From G965277745 sp965277745 (lineage in GTDB: Bacteria > Pseudomonadota > Gammaproteobacteria > Cardiobacteriales > Cardiobacteriaceae), in assembly GCA_965277745.1 (NCBI GenBank), contig OZ255837.1, positions 1-64,000 on the forward strand: 64,000 nt of DNA, in the 5' to 3' direction. How positions within the stretch are numbered: position 1 is the first letter of the stretch; each line of letters opens with the position of its first letter. Under the pieces are notes generated by a model, which made no database searches, was not told where the DNA came from, and saw only the letters and a list, made by a program, of their open reading frames with translations. The position numbers were made by a program, and so were the translations under genes. This document shows, one piece after another, positions 1 through 8,329 of the stretch.

Positions 1-25
1 AATCGACCTGACGCTGGCGGACTGA
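1..25 (+). CDS. 3' end of a small gene (paralogue of 32469-32618)
   Basis: Only the last seven codons and the TGA stop are in the window, reading IDLTLAD. The final 27 bases including the stop are 24/27 identical to the end of the 49-codon gene at 32469-32618, which ends IDLALAD. In the prophage layout this gene lies just upstream of the inverted restriction-modification pair and the sheath gene, where P2 has its tail-fibre genes. Function is unknown. Confidence 0.5.
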
Positions 26-72
26 CAGCTGTCCGGGGACTCTATAAAACGTTCGGAAGAATGTCAATTGTG

Positions 73-858
73 TTATTTGGAACGATTCCAATAGAGACTT
101 TCTGATCGGCTACCCGAGTTATTCTCGAGTAATTTATCCCAGTCGATACGTCCATCAGGTGCACAATAATGTTTTACAAATTCAACCGTAAATAGGTTCA
201 ATTTTCGTTCAATCATATTAACGATTTCCTTACTCCTTATTTTGGCATCATGACCGAACGGTTCGATAATATCACGATAAAGTTCTTTATTTCCATGCGA
301 AACAAAGTTCCAAAACTCCTGACCGCAGAGTTTTAGATGGTTTCCCTTTTCCGGGTTCGATTCACATCCATAGCAACATCCTTCGACACAGACAATATGA
401 CAGAATTTTAGCCCCCCAGATGTTTTTAATGTTTTACTGGCTTTCAAGAAATTTTGGCGCATTTTGTTTATCTGACTAGAATTTCCCCAATTGGGACCGG
501 ACTTGACACTGATCAGATATTTGGTGTTTCCATGCTCGAATTCCAGATCCAATCCCTCGGCGCTGGATTTTCTTCCTTGAAAAGCCTGTTCACAGGTATA
601 GATCACCACTTGTTCCAGGAATTTTCCGAAAATGGTTTCCTCTCCCGAGGAAACTGTGGCTTCCATAATGGAGCGGATCAGTTTACCGGCATCTTCCATA
701 CCTTTCGCCTTGAATAAGTATGGGTTTTTTCTCTTAGTGATATTTTCCAATTTTAATGATTCTATCTTTTTTCTTTTTTTGAGATGAAACTCTTCGTCTA
801 CATGCTCGAGAATGTACTTTGCAACAACTTCGGATGCGACCATCGCTACCCCCTTCAT
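73..858 (-). CDS. Type II restriction endonuclease, PmeII-like
   Basis: This 261-residue protein is the likely nuclease partner of the adjacent methyltransferase; it would cut unmethylated DNA at the site that enzyme protects. The centre carries GLDLEFEHG followed by LISVKSGPNWGNSSQ, a plausible PD-(D/E)xK-type core with its lysine, then a cysteine-rich GCCYGC motif and CGQEFWNF. From memory this layout matches the PmeII family of type II enzymes; the family name is not verified. The ATG overlaps the methyltransferase TGA as ATGA, so the two are translationally coupled with the methylase first. No controller (C) gene is seen. The gene is AT-rich compared with the tail genes next to it and inverted relative to them, which fits a cargo (moron) insertion. 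Confidence 0.75.
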   Translation of the reverse strand: MKGVAMVASEVVAKYILEHVDEEFHLKKRKKIESLKLENITKRKNPYLFKAKGMEDAGKLIRSIMEATVSSGEETIFGKFLEQVVIYTCEQAFQGRKSSAEGLDLEFEHGNTKYLISVKSGPNWGNSSQINKMRQNFLKASKTLKTSGGLKFCHIVCVEGCCYGCESNPEKGNHLKLCGQEFWNFVSHGNKELYRDIIEPFGHDAKIRSKEIVNMIERKLNLFTVEFVKHYCAPDGRIDWDKLLENNSGSRSESLYWNRSK

Positions 859-1739
859 TTATATATTCTGTGAGACCGCAGGCACGACTCGGAAAGTCCT
901 ATTCGTTCGGCGCTCACTTTACAGTACTCATGTACGATTTCCATTCCAATACCGACTCTACCCATCTTTTTTGCCACTTGTATCGTCGTTCCCGATCCTA
1001 AAAACGGATCCAGTACTACATCTCCTTTCTTGGTAAATAGCTTGATGAACCATTCAGGAAGAGATTCAGGAAAAGCTGCACTATGTTTTCTGTTGTAGCA
1101 TTCCGTGGCCAAATGCAACACATTTGTCGGATATGCAAATTCTCGATCAGACCAATTGTCGATCTTTTTACCGAAACCACTACCGACTCTGGATTCATCC
1201 CTAGTTCTATCTTTTTTCGATAAGTTTTTCAGACGATTTTTTTTCCATTCTCCCATCGGGATTCTGACTTCATCCTGGTACATGGAGAATTTTTTGGTCT
1301 TATTGAAATGCAGACAGCGCTCCCACGAATCTCTGAATCTATTCGGCCATTTACCAGGAAAACTATTTTTCTTATGCCAGATATATTCTTCTGTCCATAG
1401 CCAACCCTGTTTTCTCATCTCAAGAATCAGTTCCATTACATAGGTATGCCTCTCGCCACCCACCACTTTTTCTTTAATATTCAGGATAAAAGAACCCGAA
1501 GGCCGCAAAACCCGGAACAATTCTTCGGATATGGGCAGGAACCAATCGACATACTGATCGGGCCGTACTCCCCCATAGGTACTGTTGCGTTGATTAGCAT
1601 ATGGCGGGGATGTGACGATCAGGTCTATTTCATCGCTACCCATCTCTTGCAGGACGTCCAGGCAGTTCGCGTGGACAATCATTGTTTGATTTGCTTGAAG
1701 AGTTTTCTGCTTTTGCAGCATTGTCGTATCTTGATACAT
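855..1739 (-). CDS. Type II DNA methyltransferase, beta class
   Basis: The motif order is TSPPYAN (catalytic motif IV) near residue 40 and DPFLGSGTT (AdoMet-binding motif I) near the C-terminus. This is the beta-class order. SPPY favours N4-cytosine methylation but does not exclude N6-adenine. The chosen ATG at 1739 gives 294 residues; a longer open frame extends upstream but crosses the promoter at 1844-1873 and has no family similarity. The stop overlaps the endonuclease start by four bases, making a methylase-then-nuclease operon. It lies between the gene ending at base 25 and the sheath gene, transcribed against the tail operon. Confidence 0.85.
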   Translation of the reverse strand: MYQDTTMLQKQKTLQANQTMIVHANCLDVLQEMGSDEIDLIVTSPPYANQRNSTYGGVRPDQYVDWFLPISEELFRVLRPSGSFILNIKEKVVGGERHTYVMELILEMRKQGWLWTEEYIWHKKNSFPGKWPNRFRDSWERCLHFNKTKKFSMYQDEVRIPMGEWKKNRLKNLSKKDRTRDESRVGSGFGKKIDNWSDREFAYPTNVLHLATECYNRKHSAAFPESLPEWFIKLFTKKGDVVLDPFLGSGTTIQVAKKMGRVGIGMEIVHEYCKVSAERIGLSESCLRSHRIYK

Positions 1740-1843
1740 GAGGTGACTATAACATTTCTCCCTACCTTTTGGGCGGAAAGAAGTCGGGTAAGCAGCATGC
1801 TTGATCAGCATCAGCAGATGGAACCATTGCCACAACACGAGAT

Positions 1844-1873
1844 AGTATAGCTTATTAGGCGAGCGTTGTGCAA
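1844..1873 (-). promoter_or_regulatory. Candidate sigma-70 promoter of the restriction-modification operon
   Basis: Reading the minus strand, a -35 box TTGCAC (1873-1868) and a -10 box TATACT (1849-1844) are separated by 18 bases. The expected start near 1837 would leave a leader of about 100 bases before the methyltransferase ATG. The -35 box is itself one arm of an inverted repeat, so a repressor bound there would block the promoter. Confidence 0.5.
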
Positions 1874-1944
1874 ATTCCCCTTGCACTTTGGCCGCTGCCA
1901 TGTTGGACACGGGTAAGCATTTTTCAACAAGTGCAATTTTGCAC
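1868..1944. repeat. Two inverted repeats with the same arms (GTGCAA / TTGCAC)
   Basis: GTGCAA at 1868-1873 pairs with TTGCAC at 1881-1886 (7-base gap). GTGCAA at 1931-1936 pairs with TTGCAC at 1939-1944 (2-base gap). The two sites share identical six-base arms within 80 bases, between divergent transcription units. A dimeric regulator binding both is the simplest reading. A separate imperfect hairpin (TTGGGAT / ATCCCAA) lies at about 1975-2010, just before the sheath gene. Confidence 0.4.
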
Positions 1945-2019
1945 CTAACCGCATAGCGGCACTCGCGGCATGATTTGGGATAAGAGATATTTTGTAAATC
2001 CCAATCACGAGGAAATATC

Positions 2020-3180
2020 ATGCCTGAACAGTTCCTGCATGGGGTTGAAGTTATTGAACTGGACGGCGGGCCGCGCCCAATACGAACCATAAAAAGTTCT
2101 GTCATCGGTGTAATCGGTACCGCCCCTGGTGCCGATACGGAAAAGTTCCCGACCAATACCCCTGTTCTGGTAACGGGGAGCCGTACCGAAGCGGCGGCCT
2201 TGGGGACAAAAGGGACACTCCCCCCAGCCATTGACGGTATCTTCGACCAGGCCGGCGCAGCGGCGGTGGTTATCCGTGTGCCCTACCAAGCCAAAGAAGA
2301 TGACCAACTGGCTGAAGTTATCGGCGGTATCGATGAAGATACCGGGCAATACACGGGTGTTCAAGCCTTCCTTGCGGCTGAATCCGTGTTAGGCGTAGCG
2401 CCGAAGATTCTGATTGTCCCTGGCTTCACACACGAAACCGCTGTAGTCTCTGAAATACTCGGCATTGCCGATCGCCTACGCGCTGTCATCATTGCCGATG
2501 GCCCTAACACAAATGACGCGGCAGCTATCGCTTACCGTAATAACTTCGGCAGTCCGCGCGTGTATTTGGTCGACCCGTCAGTCCGAGTGTTCGACACGGT
2601 GACCAAGTCTGAAGTTGTTCAGCCGGCAAGTCCCCGCGTGGCCGGGTTGATTGCCCGTTCGGACAATGAGCGTGGCTTCTGGTGGAGTCCATCCAATCTG
2701 GAAGTTTACGGCATTGTCGGCACCGCCCGACCTGTTGATTTTACCCTTGGTGATGTCAACGCCCGTGCCAACCACCTGAATGAAAAAGAGGTAGCCACCG
2801 TTATTCAGAAGAATGGCTTCCGGCTGTGGGGAAACCGCACCTGCTCCAGCGATCCCAAGTGGGCGTTTTTATCGGTCCGCCGCACGGCCGACATGATCAA
2901 CGAATCCCTACTGCGCGCGCATATGTGGGCGGTGGATCGCAACATAACCAAGACCTATATAGCGGACGTAACCGAAGGGGTCAATAACTATCTTCGCGAT
3001 CTTCAGGCCATTGGCGCCATCATCGGCGGGGAGTGTTGGGCCAACCCGGAGCTGAACACCCCTTCGAACATTTCACAAGGCAAGGTTTTCTTCGATTTCG
3101 ACTTCACGCCCCCTTACCCGGCAGAACATGTGACGTTCCGATCAAGCCTTGTCAATGATTATCTGGAGGAGATTGTCTAA
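2020..3180 (+). CDS. FI: P2 FI-like contractile tail sheath protein
   Basis: This is the sheath subunit that polymerises around the tail tube and contracts on infection. The protein has 386 residues against 396 in P2 FI, and starts with the typical HGVEVIELDGGPRPI segment followed by a TSSVIG-like turn (KSSVIGVIGTAPGAD). The C-terminal part carries WANPELNTP and FDFDFTPPYPAEHVTF, both characteristic of this family. The ATG has a GAGGAAA ribosome-binding site. It opens an uninterrupted tail operon; its stop TAA shares a base with the FII start (TAATG). Confidence 0.95.
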   Translation: MPEQFLHGVEVIELDGGPRPIRTIKSSVIGVIGTAPGADTEKFPTNTPVLVTGSRTEAAALGTKGTLPPAIDGIFDQAGAAAVVIRVPYQAKEDDQLAEVIGGIDEDTGQYTGVQAFLAAESVLGVAPKILIVPGFTHETAVVSEILGIADRLRAVIIADGPNTNDAAAIAYRNNFGSPRVYLVDPSVRVFDTVTKSEVVQPASPRVAGLIARSDNERGFWWSPSNLEVYGIVGTARPVDFTLGDVNARANHLNEKEVATVIQKNGFRLWGNRTCSSDPKWAFLSVRRTADMINESLLRAHMWAVDRNITKTYIADVTEGVNNYLRDLQAIGAIIGGECWANPELNTPSNISQGKVFFDFDFTPPYPAEHVTFRSSLVNDYLEEIV

Positions 3181-3677
3181 TGGCTTCCAAAGACACACTA
3201 ACCCTATTCAATCTGTACGTTGACGGTGTGGGCTACGCCGGTTCCGTTGATGAACTGAATTTGCCCAACCCTACCTTGAAGACAGAGGAATTCCGCGCTG
3301 GCGGAATGGACATGCCGGAAGATGTTGACATGGGCATGGAGAAGTTGACCATGAACTTTTCCATTGCCAAGTACGACAAGCACAGCCTGTCACTTCTGGG
3401 GCAAAGCAAACCTTTCACCATTCGCGGCAGCATTCGGGGTGAAGAAAGCGGCGACGAAGTGCCCCTGGTTATCAATGCAATCGCCAAGACGGTCGGCATC
3501 GAGAATACCGCGTGGAAAGCAGGCGAACACACCCCCGTCAAGTACAACCTGTCGTTGTCCCGCTACAAACTGTCTCTGAACGGCGAAGTGGTGCATGACA
3601 TTTCCACCGACCCGCCTAAGCGGATGATCAACGGTGTCGATCACCTGCAACAAGCCCGTGCAAACATAGGACTATAA
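3180..3677 (+). CDS. FII: P2 FII-like major tail tube protein
   Basis: It forms the inner tube of the contractile tail. The protein has 165 residues, close to the P2 FII length (about 172). It opens with DTLTLFNLYVDGVGYAGSVDELNLPNP, a family hallmark (quoted here as residues 5-31 in part), and contains the RAGGMDMP segment. It sits between sheath and chaperone genes exactly as in P2, with one-base overlap to FI and a three-base gap to E. Confidence 0.93.
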   Translation: MASKDTLTLFNLYVDGVGYAGSVDELNLPNPTLKTEEFRAGGMDMPEDVDMGMEKLTMNFSIAKYDKHSLSLLGQSKPFTIRGSIRGEESGDEVPLVINAIAKTVGIENTAWKAGEHTPVKYNLSLSRYKLSLNGEVVHDISTDPPKRMINGVDHLQQARANIGL

Positions 3678-3680
3678 GCC

Positions 3681-3929
3681 ATGAGTGAAACAATCAAACT
3701 GAACTATCCCATCGAAGCTGAAGGCAACACCGTCACTGAAATCACCCTACGCCGCCCCAAGGCGCGTGATCTGAAGAAGATGGAGCGTGGCGGCGGTGGC
3801 GACATTGCCAAATCCATTGAATTTGTTGCTGATCTTGCGGAGCTTCCGCCTTCAGCCATTGAAGACCTTGACGGTGAAGACTTCCAGCGTCTCAGCGAGG
3901 TAACAGCCCGTTTTTTGGGCAAACAATAA
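3681..3929 (+). CDS. E: P2 E-like tail assembly chaperone (zero-frame product)
   Basis: This 82-residue chaperone binds the tape measure during tail assembly. The protein starts with a beta-strand-rich segment (TIKLNYPIEAEGNTVTEI) followed by LRRPKARDLKKM, typical of the E/41/14 chaperone family. The reading frame ends at 3929 soon after a slippery TTTTTTG at 3911-3917, which allows a longer fusion product (see the E' entry). Confidence 0.9.
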   Translation: MSETIKLNYPIEAEGNTVTEITLRRPKARDLKKMERGGGGDIAKSIEFVADLAELPPSAIEDLDGEDFQRLSEVTARFLGKQ

Positions 3930-4066
3930 CGCCCGGCAACATCTATTCAGTGCTGGCGGACCTGGCGGCTGTATTCCACTGGCCGCCGTCTGAATTGTGG
4001 GAGTTGGAGCTTGAAGATATAGCGTGTTGGCGCGAACAGGCGAAGCAACGGGCAGGAGGTAGATAA
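3911..4066 (+). CDS. E': P2 E'-like extension made by -1 ribosomal frameshift
   Basis: The heptamer T_TTT_TTG at 3911-3917 is in register with the E frame (CGT TTT TTG). A -1 slip continues through GNIYSVLADLAAVFHWPPSE to ELELEDIACWREQAKQR and stops at 4066, two bases before the tape-measure ATG. This segment has the GpE hallmarks: FHWPPSEL and the WREQAKQR end. P2 makes E+E' by the same kind of slip at the same place in the operon, so the minor E-E' fusion very likely exists here. Confidence 0.88.
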   Translation, partial: FFGQTITPGNIYSVLADLAAVFHWPPSELWELELEDIACWREQAKQRAGGR

Positions 4067-4067
4067 C

Positions 4068-6689
4068 ATGTCTGATTTGAACGTTTCCGTCATCCTTCAA
4101 GCCGTAGACAAGATGACGGCTCCTGTCCGCCAGATCACCAAAGCCGCCAAGAACCTCGGTGTGGGCTTCGACAACGTCGAAAAACGTTATGGTGAACTAA
4201 GCCGAAAAACCCGTCAGATCGATACCTTTGTCAACCTCAAGCGCAAGGTCAATGCCACAAATAAGGAATTCACAGAAGCCACCAAGAAGGTTGGCACCTT
4301 GGCGCGAGAGATAGCCAACACCTCAAAGCCTACCAAGCAGCTTATCCGGCAGTTCGAACAAGCCAAACGTCGTGCGGCATTACTCAAAACCGAACATCTG
4401 AGACAAGGGCAAGGGCTGCACAAGCTCCGCACCAGCTTGAAAGAAGCGGGCATATCGACCCGCAACCTTGGGGAAGAACAGCGCCAACTCAAGCAACAGT
4501 TGGACTCTGTGACGCGCTCCATGTCTATCCAACAAGATGCTTCTGGTTCTTTCCGAAGGCTAAACAACCGAGTTAGAGAAGTTGGCGGCAACGTGAGAAA
4601 CGTTGCCCGTGAGGTTGGCTCACTGGGTATCAAACTAACGGCTACGGCTGGGATTATTGGCTATGTGTTTAAACGTCAGTTTGTAGACACTGCCGCACAA
4701 TTTGAAAAATTCCAAACTGTCCTTGAAACCACTGAAGGAAGCAAAGAAGCAGCAAAAGAAGCTATGCGCTGGGTCAGTGATTTTGCAGCTAGAACACCCT
4801 ACGAGCTTGACCAAGTAAATGAAGCCTTTGTTAAACTAAGAGCATACGGGCTAGACCCAACAAACGGCCTCTTGAAAACGCTAGGGGACACTGGAGCTGC
4901 TATGGATAAAGACATTATCCAAGTAGTTGAAGCTATTGCAGATGCAGTGACCGGAGAAAATGAACGACTGAAAGAATTTGGGGTAAGAGCCAAAAATCAG
5001 AAAGGTACCATCACTTATGAATATACCTCAAGTAGTGGGTTACAAAAGACTTTGTCTGTTGATGCCAATGATAGAAAAGCCATAGAACAAGCACTAACGG
5101 AAATATTCAATGAAAAATATGCTGGCTCAATGGATAAGTTATCAAAGACTTGGGACGGCATGGTGTCAAACGTAGCTGACCAATGGACAAGATTTAAAGA
5201 TATGGTCATGGAAGCCGGGGTTTTCGACTTTATGAAATCAAAACTCCAAGGCTTGCTAGACAAGATCAATCAGCTATCCAACAACGGCAAACTTCAAGAA
5301 TACGCCAAAAGCATTTCTGACAAGTTGGTAGCTGGGATGAAAGCTGCTTGGGAATTTGGCAAAGCTCTTGTAGAGGTTTCCTCTGTTGTATTTGGAGCTA
5401 TCAAGACCGTTGCTGATAGTGTGGGCGGATTCAAAGTGTTGTTGGGTGGTATAGCCGCCCTGATTGCTGGGAATCTAATTGTCTCAACTGTTGCCCTAGG
5501 TAAGTCTCTGGTTGGCTTAGGGGTTGATTCCTATTCAGCGGCAAAGGATGGTCTCCGTTTTCTCATTGATCGGCTCAAGCTAATGAATGCGTCAATGGCT
5601 GCATCTTTAAAAAATGCAGTCCCGTCTTTTATCGCTGGAATGAGGGCCGCCGGTTCAGCCGCCCGGAACTTTGGCAAACGTGGTGCTAAGGCCGCTGTCG
5701 CCGGTGCAAAAGCCATCAAGCGCAGTTTGATAGCCACAAGTGCCGCCACTGTAACCTTTGCAAAGCATCCGATTACAGGGGCGTTATCGGGTATTAAAAA
5801 ACTGAGAAAGGCTATGCTTGGCTTGGCAAACGGAGCAATCAAGGCTCTGATTGGCGGGCTTCGTGCGTTGAAACTGACAGTAGCTGCCAACCCACTGGGT
5901 TTATTGGCGATAGCGGTGACCGCCGCAGCTGTTGCTGTCTATAAGTATTGGGACCGGATCAAGGCGTTCGCGAGCGGTGTTGTTGAAGGATTCAATGCGG
6001 CGGCTGGCCCCATAAAAGAAGCATTCAAACCTCTTCAACCTCTATTTGATGCTATTGGCAAAGTCATTGGCTGGGTTGTGGGTAAAGTGAAAGCCCTGTT
6101 TGCCCCTGTCCATGCCTCTACGGAAGCATTGGGCAAAGCTGCCGCAGCTGGCCGCAAGTTCGGCGAATGGCTAGCTGACGCCCTCGATTTCGCATTGAGT
6201 CCATTGAAGCTACTCATTGAAGGTATTGAATGGATTGTCGGCAATATCGACAAAATAGTAAAAGTTGCCAATTTTGTTGGCGACAAAGTTGGAGGTGCTT
6301 GGGGTGCTGCCAAAAAGGGGGCTTCATCTGCGTGGGATGCTGCCAAAAAGGGGGCTTCATCTGCATGGAATTGGGTACTCGGTGATGACGAAGCGCCCAC
6401 CAAACAAATTGTCAAAAAGGTGGAACGCGCTGGCAAAATCATTCCGTTCCCTAAAGGCGGAAGAGCTAGTGTCAGTCAACAGAAAAGCGGCTATCAGCCT
6501 CTAATCGGGGCTCCACCCAACATCAATCAGACCAAGGTAAACACCAACATTACTGTTCATGCTGCACCCGGCATGAGTGAAAAAGAATTGGCGCGTCAAA
6601 TTGATATGAAGTTGAAAGATAGGGAAAGACGTGCTCAAGCCCAACAGCGTGGCGCACTGTATGACTATTCCGATGCTGGGGGTGCCTAA
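4068..6689 (+). CDS. T: P2 T-like tail tape measure protein
   Basis: It sets tail length and is threaded through the tube. The protein has 873 residues (P2 T has about 815). It opens with SDLNVSVILQAVDKMTAPVR, then a long helical, lysine/glutamine-rich coil to about residue 170. A hydrophobic region with Ala/Gly-rich segments spans residues 465-640. An 11-residue repeat (AAKKGASSAW) appears twice near residue 750, before the C-terminal KVNTNITVHAAPGMSEKELA segment. The ribosome-binding site is GCAGGAGG. It follows E' by one base and precedes U by one base. Confidence 0.93.
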   Translation: MSDLNVSVILQAVDKMTAPVRQITKAAKNLGVGFDNVEKRYGELSRKTRQIDTFVNLKRKVNATNKEFTEATKKVGTLAREIANTSKPTKQLIRQFEQAKRRAALLKTEHLRQGQGLHKLRTSLKEAGISTRNLGEEQRQLKQQLDSVTRSMSIQQDASGSFRRLNNRVREVGGNVRNVAREVGSLGIKLTATAGIIGYVFKRQFVDTAAQFEKFQTVLETTEGSKEAAKEAMRWVSDFAARTPYELDQVNEAFVKLRAYGLDPTNGLLKTLGDTGAAMDKDIIQVVEAIADAVTGENERLKEFGVRAKNQKGTITYEYTSSSGLQKTLSVDANDRKAIEQALTEIFNEKYAGSMDKLSKTWDGMVSNVADQWTRFKDMVMEAGVFDFMKSKLQGLLDKINQLSNNGKLQEYAKSISDKLVAGMKAAWEFGKALVEVSSVVFGAIKTVADSVGGFKVLLGGIAALIAGNLIVSTVALGKSLVGLGVDSYSAAKDGLRFLIDRLKLMNASMAASLKNAVPSFIAGMRAAGSAARNFGKRGAKAAVAGAKAIKRSLIATSAATVTFAKHPITGALSGIKKLRKAMLGLANGAIKALIGGLRALKLTVAANPLGLLAIAVTAAAVAVYKYWDRIKAFASGVVEGFNAAAGPIKEAFKPLQPLFDAIGKVIGWVVGKVKALFAPVHASTEALGKAAAAGRKFGEWLADALDFALSPLKLLIEGIEWIVGNIDKIVKVANFVGDKVGGAWGAAKKGASSAWDAAKKGASSAWNWVLGDDEAPTKQIVKKVERAGKIIPFPKGGRASVSQQKSGYQPLIGAPPNINQTKVNTNITVHAAPGMSEKELARQIDMKLKDRERRAQAQQRGALYDYSDAGGA
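6306..6364 (+). repeat. Direct repeat inside the tape measure gene
   Basis: Two identical 26-base copies at 6306-6331 and 6339-6364 are offset by 33 bases and add one 11-residue unit to the protein. The reading frame is kept. Confidence 0.9.
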
Positions 6690-6690
6690 T

Positions 6691-7134
6691 ATGATGATGA
6701 CGCTTGGCAGCTATCGCTTCAGCATCGACACCGCTGCCTATCAATCCAAAGAACGCACTACGACCTACCGTTGGGGCAAGCAAGACCGGCTTGACCACAC
6801 TCCTGTGTTGCAGTTCGTTGGCCCGGGTGACGACACTATCAACCTGTTCGGTGTGATCTATCCCCATTACAAAGGAGGCTTGGCACAAGTCGCCACGATG
6901 CGCCAAGAAGCCAGCAAGGGTGAACCACTCATGCTGGTACAAGGCAACGGTATGGTGCTGGGTCATTGGGTTATTGAATCTATCACTGAAACAGAAGACA
7001 CGTTCTGCAAAGACGGTGCCCCAAAAAAAATTGAATTTTCGTTGGAGTTACGCCGCTTCGACCGGAAGAACGAACCTTTGGGAGCTTACGCCCTAAGCCA
7101 TCTGACGCATTCCGTTGTCGAGGGCTTGGCATGA
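6691..7134 (+). CDS. U: P2 U-like tail completion protein
   Basis: It caps the head-proximal end of the tail in P2-type phages. From ATGATGATG at 6691 the product has 147 residues (P2 U about 159). It contains LGSYRFSIDTAAYQ at the N-terminus and HYKGGLAQVATMRQEA in the middle, both typical of GpU. The longer upstream open frame runs inside T and was not used. It overlaps the X start by four bases. Confidence 0.9.
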   Translation: MMMTLGSYRFSIDTAAYQSKERTTTYRWGKQDRLDHTPVLQFVGPGDDTINLFGVIYPHYKGGLAQVATMRQEASKGEPLMLVQGNGMVLGHWVIESITETEDTFCKDGAPKKIEFSLELRRFDRKNEPLGAYALSHLTHSVVEGLA

Positions 7135-7334
7135 AATACAGAACCGTTGAAGGCCGGACCGTAGACATGATTGTATGGAAGCACTACGGCAATACTCCCG
7201 GTAGCCTTGAAGCAGTATTGGAGGCTAACCCCGGTCTTGCTGCTTACGGCCCTGTGTTGCCTAGCGGCATATTGATTGAACTACCGAGCATCACACCGCC
7301 CAAGCCAGCCGAAAAGGTGAGACTATGGGATTAA
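7131..7334 (+). CDS. X: P2 X-like tail protein
   Basis: The 67-residue product has the same length as P2 gpX. It contains TVDMIVWKHYGNTPGSLE and ends with a LysM-like GILIELPSI turn, as in GpX, which is thought to help assembly at the baseplate/spike. It overlaps U by four bases and D by ten. Confidence 0.9.
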   Translation: MKYRTVEGRTVDMIVWKHYGNTPGSLEAVLEANPGLAAYGPVLPSGILIELPSITPPKPAEKVRLWD

Positions 7335-8329
7335 CGCCAGCCTTCAAGGTCTCCGCTGATGCTTTGGATATTACTGGCTTGATTGCTGACCGGCTGTTGT
7401 CGCTGGTGATCGCAGACAATGCGGGTTACAAGTCTGACACTGTAGAAATTCAATTGGATGATGCTGACCACGCCATTGCTTTACCACGAACAGGGGCAAG
7501 CCTTACTGTCTGGTTGGGCTACAAAGAAGAGTCTGTCCAGAAGATGGGCGTGTACACCGTTGACGAGGTGGAACTGTCTGGGCCGCCTAATACGCTGATC
7601 ATCCGCGGCAAGGCGGCAGACATGAACAAAGGGTTGAAACAGCCAAAGACCCGCACTTGGCAAAAGCCCGGCACCAATCCACCAAGGTTTCCGTTGAAGG
7701 AAATCCTAGAAACCATTGCCGGGGAAAACGAACTAACTCCGAAGCTGGGGAAAGTATTTGAAGTCCTGGATTATGCAGTTGTCAACCAAACCAACGAAAG
7801 CGACTTGAACCTGCTGACCCGTCTTGGCAAAACCATTGACGCTGTTGCCAAGCCTGCTGGCGGCCATTTGTTGTTTGTCAAAAAAGGAGAAGCTAAAGCA
7901 GCCAGTGGAACTGCGCTGCCTTCTGTCTCGCTTACTCGTCAAGATGTTATGACGTGGAATGTCACACTGTCTGAACGTGGAGCCTACCAAAGCGTCAAAG
8001 CTCGTTACCGGGATAAGGGCAAGTCTGATGAAATTACCGTACAGGCTGGAGATACGGAACCAACCTATACAATCAGGAAGATATTCAAGGATGAAGCGGA
8101 GGCTACCAAAGCCGCCAATGCCAAGCTGGATGACTTCAAGCGGGGCAAGTCCAAAGTCAGTCTTGAAATGACGGGCAATACAAGCATGGTGGCTGAAGCC
8201 AAGCTATTCCTTTCAGGCTTTCGCACCGGGGTTGATGGTGCATGGGTGGCTGAATCTGTAACCCACAACTTTACCAATGACGGCTATAGCACCTCTGTGG
8301 AAGGGACTACCCACTTGAAGCAAGACTAG
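7325..8329 (+). CDS. D: P2 D-like late tail/baseplate hub protein
   Basis: This hub protein joins tube and spike. The protein has 334 residues (P2 D about 387). It starts with PAFKVSADALDITGLIADRL and carries DNAGYKSDTVEIQLDD and YKEESVQKMGVYTVDEVEL, typical of GpD. The C-terminal VAESVTHNFTNDGYST segment matches the family. It is the last tail gene; its TAG shares the tetranucleotide CTAG with the integrase stop on the other strand, so nothing lies between. No ogr-type activator follows. Confidence 0.92.
   Translation: MGLTPAFKVSADALDITGLIADRLLSLVIADNAGYKSDTVEIQLDDADHAIALPRTGASLTVWLGYKEESVQKMGVYTVDEVELSGPPNTLIIRGKAADMNKGLKQPKTRTWQKPGTNPPRFPLKEILETIAGENELTPKLGKVFEVLDYAVVNQTNESDLNLLTRLGKTIDAVAKPAGGHLLFVKKGEAKAASGTALPSVSLTRQDVMTWNVTLSERGAYQSVKARYRDKGKSDEITVQAGDTEPTYTIRKIFKDEAEATKAANAKLDDFKRGKSKVSLEMTGNTSMVAEAKLFLSGFRTGVDGAWVAESVTHNFTNDGYSTSVEGTTHLKQD

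Noticed and set aside
7481..7990. Overlapping minus-strand frames inside gene D
   Set aside because: Shadows of a clear phage gene; no independent signals.
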